Part shown: piece after piece, positions 63,568 through 64,000 of the stretch
Numbering within the stretch: the stretch's first letter is position 1
Layout of the letters: every line of letters begins with the position of its first letter
Assembly (NCBI RefSeq): GCF_029360725.1
Contig: NZ_JARKMY010000003.1
Coordinates: 1-64,000 of the forward strand
Source: Chryseolinea sp. H1M3-3
GTDB taxonomy: Bacteria > Bacteroidota > Bacteroidia > Cytophagales > Cyclobacteriaceae
DNA length: 64,000 nt
Direction: 5' to 3'
Notes under the pieces: model-generated
Databases searched by the model: none
What the model was told of the DNA's origin: nothing
What the model saw: the letters and a program-made list of their open reading frames with translations, nothing else
Translations under genes and position numbers: made by a program

Positions 63568-63888
63568 CTATCGGGATTTATATTTTTTCATGATGGCCTC
63601 CAGCTTGTTGAAGCGGTCATCCCACATGTTGCGGAACGGCTCAATAAAGTCCGCTATCTCCTTCATCTTTTTCGGGTTAAAATGGTAATAAATTTCCCTG
63701 CCGTTTTGCTCTTGCTCAAGCAATTCACACTCTGTAAGAATTTGTATGTGTTTGGAAATCGTTTGCCTCGACGAATTAAAATTTTCAGCTATTGCACTCG
63801 GCGTCATTGCCTGCAGTGCAACCAATGTTATGATCGCCCGTCTCGTCGGGTCGGCTATGGCTTGAAATACATCTCTTCGCAAATCCAT
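63568..63888 (-). CDS. ArsR-family helix-turn-helix regulator (106 aa)
   Basis: [72 protein letters not shown] is the full ArsR/SmtB winged helix, without the metal-binding Cys pattern, so it is a ligand- or partner-regulated type. It is the first gene of the operon with SRPBCC and DoxX genes and probably represses it. Two matching palindromic sites overlap or lie just upstream of its start. Confidence 0.92.
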   Translation of the reverse strand: MDLRRDVFQAIADPTRRAIITLVALQAMTPSAIAENFNSSRQTISKHIQILTECELLEQEQNGREIYYHFNPKKMKEIADFIEPFRNMWDDRFNKLEAIMKKYKSR

Positions 63889-63890
63889 TA

Positions 63891-63934
63891 TGCAGCTATT
63901 TGACTGCGAATATATATGCAGTCATTTAACTGCA
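63891..63934 (-). promoter_or_regulatory. Paired candidate operator of the ArsR operon
   Basis: TGCAGCTATTTGACTGCG (63891-63908) and TGCAGTCATTTAACTGCA (63917-63934) share the pattern TGCAG-N-x-ATTT-x-ACTGC; the second is an inverted repeat TGCAGT/ACTGCA. They lie 2-46 bp upstream of the ArsR start codon, with centres 26 bp apart. An autoregulatory operator is the natural reading. Confidence 0.55.
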
Positions 63935-64000
63935 CAAGTGTTTCTTGTTATTTTTTTTTAACCTACCCAACCGAAGTGTATTGAAGAAAATTATCCAGTT

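Noticed and set aside
1-64000. tRNA or rRNA genes
   Set aside because: No cloverleaf or conserved rRNA segment was seen by eye; tRNAscan would be needed to exclude a divergent tRNA.

Overview
The window is chromosomal DNA of a Bacteroidota bacterium, most likely a member of the Cytophagales. It carries two SusC/SusD pairs, a type IX secretion (T9SS) C-terminal sorting domain, 800-residue FtsX-type permeases, AraC-family regulators, DUF3823/DUF4965/DUF4256 proteins and TAnnTTFG-type (TAnnTTTG) promoter boxes. No rRNA, tRNA or CRISPR array was seen.

Positions 1-5812 hold the most unusual region: an integron-type gene-cassette array without a visible integrase. Eight small genes, all on the minus strand, are separated by seven attC-like imperfect hairpins (sites A to G). 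The array has a clear 5' boundary core at 5746-5761 and ends on the left at a partial IS110-like transposase that begins exactly where the last attC core breaks off. Each cassette starts with about 15 nt complementary to its own 3' end and not to its neighbours, the register expected from insertion by crossover between G and TT. Cargo: a DUF5343 + Swt1-like HEPN pair in one cassette (candidate toxin/defence module), a DUF4272 lipoprotein, and five unrecognised proteins, one membrane-bound and one exported.

Positions 6208-19710 are ordinary chromosome: a membrane-bound AraC regulator followed by a MacB-like ABC transporter (ATPase + FtsX permease), a convergent second FtsX permease, an FN3-like/DUF1566 lipoprotein, an exported metallo-beta-lactamase-fold protein, a T9SS-secreted beta-propeller protein and an LLM-class flavin monooxygenase.

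Positions 19796-28594 are a minus-strand SusC-SusD operon followed, past a strong terminator, by a lipoprotein and a large FG-GAP/ASPIC-UnbV lipoprotein. Positions 29321-36539 are a stress/detoxification-like stretch: DUF1059, a Crp/Fnr regulator followed by two perfect TGTGA-N6-TCACA palindromes, RidA, an alpha/beta hydrolase broken by one frameshift, an NTF2-like protein, an SDR, AraC and LysR regulators, and an exported HExxH protein.

Positions 37096-56392 contain an alpha-mannan-type polysaccharide utilisation locus. On the minus strand, in transcription order: a surface lipoprotein with two carboxypeptidase-regulatory-like domains, GH76 endo-mannanase, SusC, SusD, a DUF3823 lipoprotein, an internal terminator, an unclassified 734-aa TIM-barrel-like exported protein, GH92 exo-mannosidase, and a DUF4965/glutaminase-like protein. 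Convergent to it is an unusual one-component regulator with an exported Kelch-like sensor, one membrane span and a cytoplasmic SARP-like winged helix. The rest (56971-63888) holds an alpha/beta hydrolase, flavin reductase, SDR, AraC regulator, DUF4256, YdeI-like protein and an ArsR-SRPBCC-DoxX operon with a paired operator.
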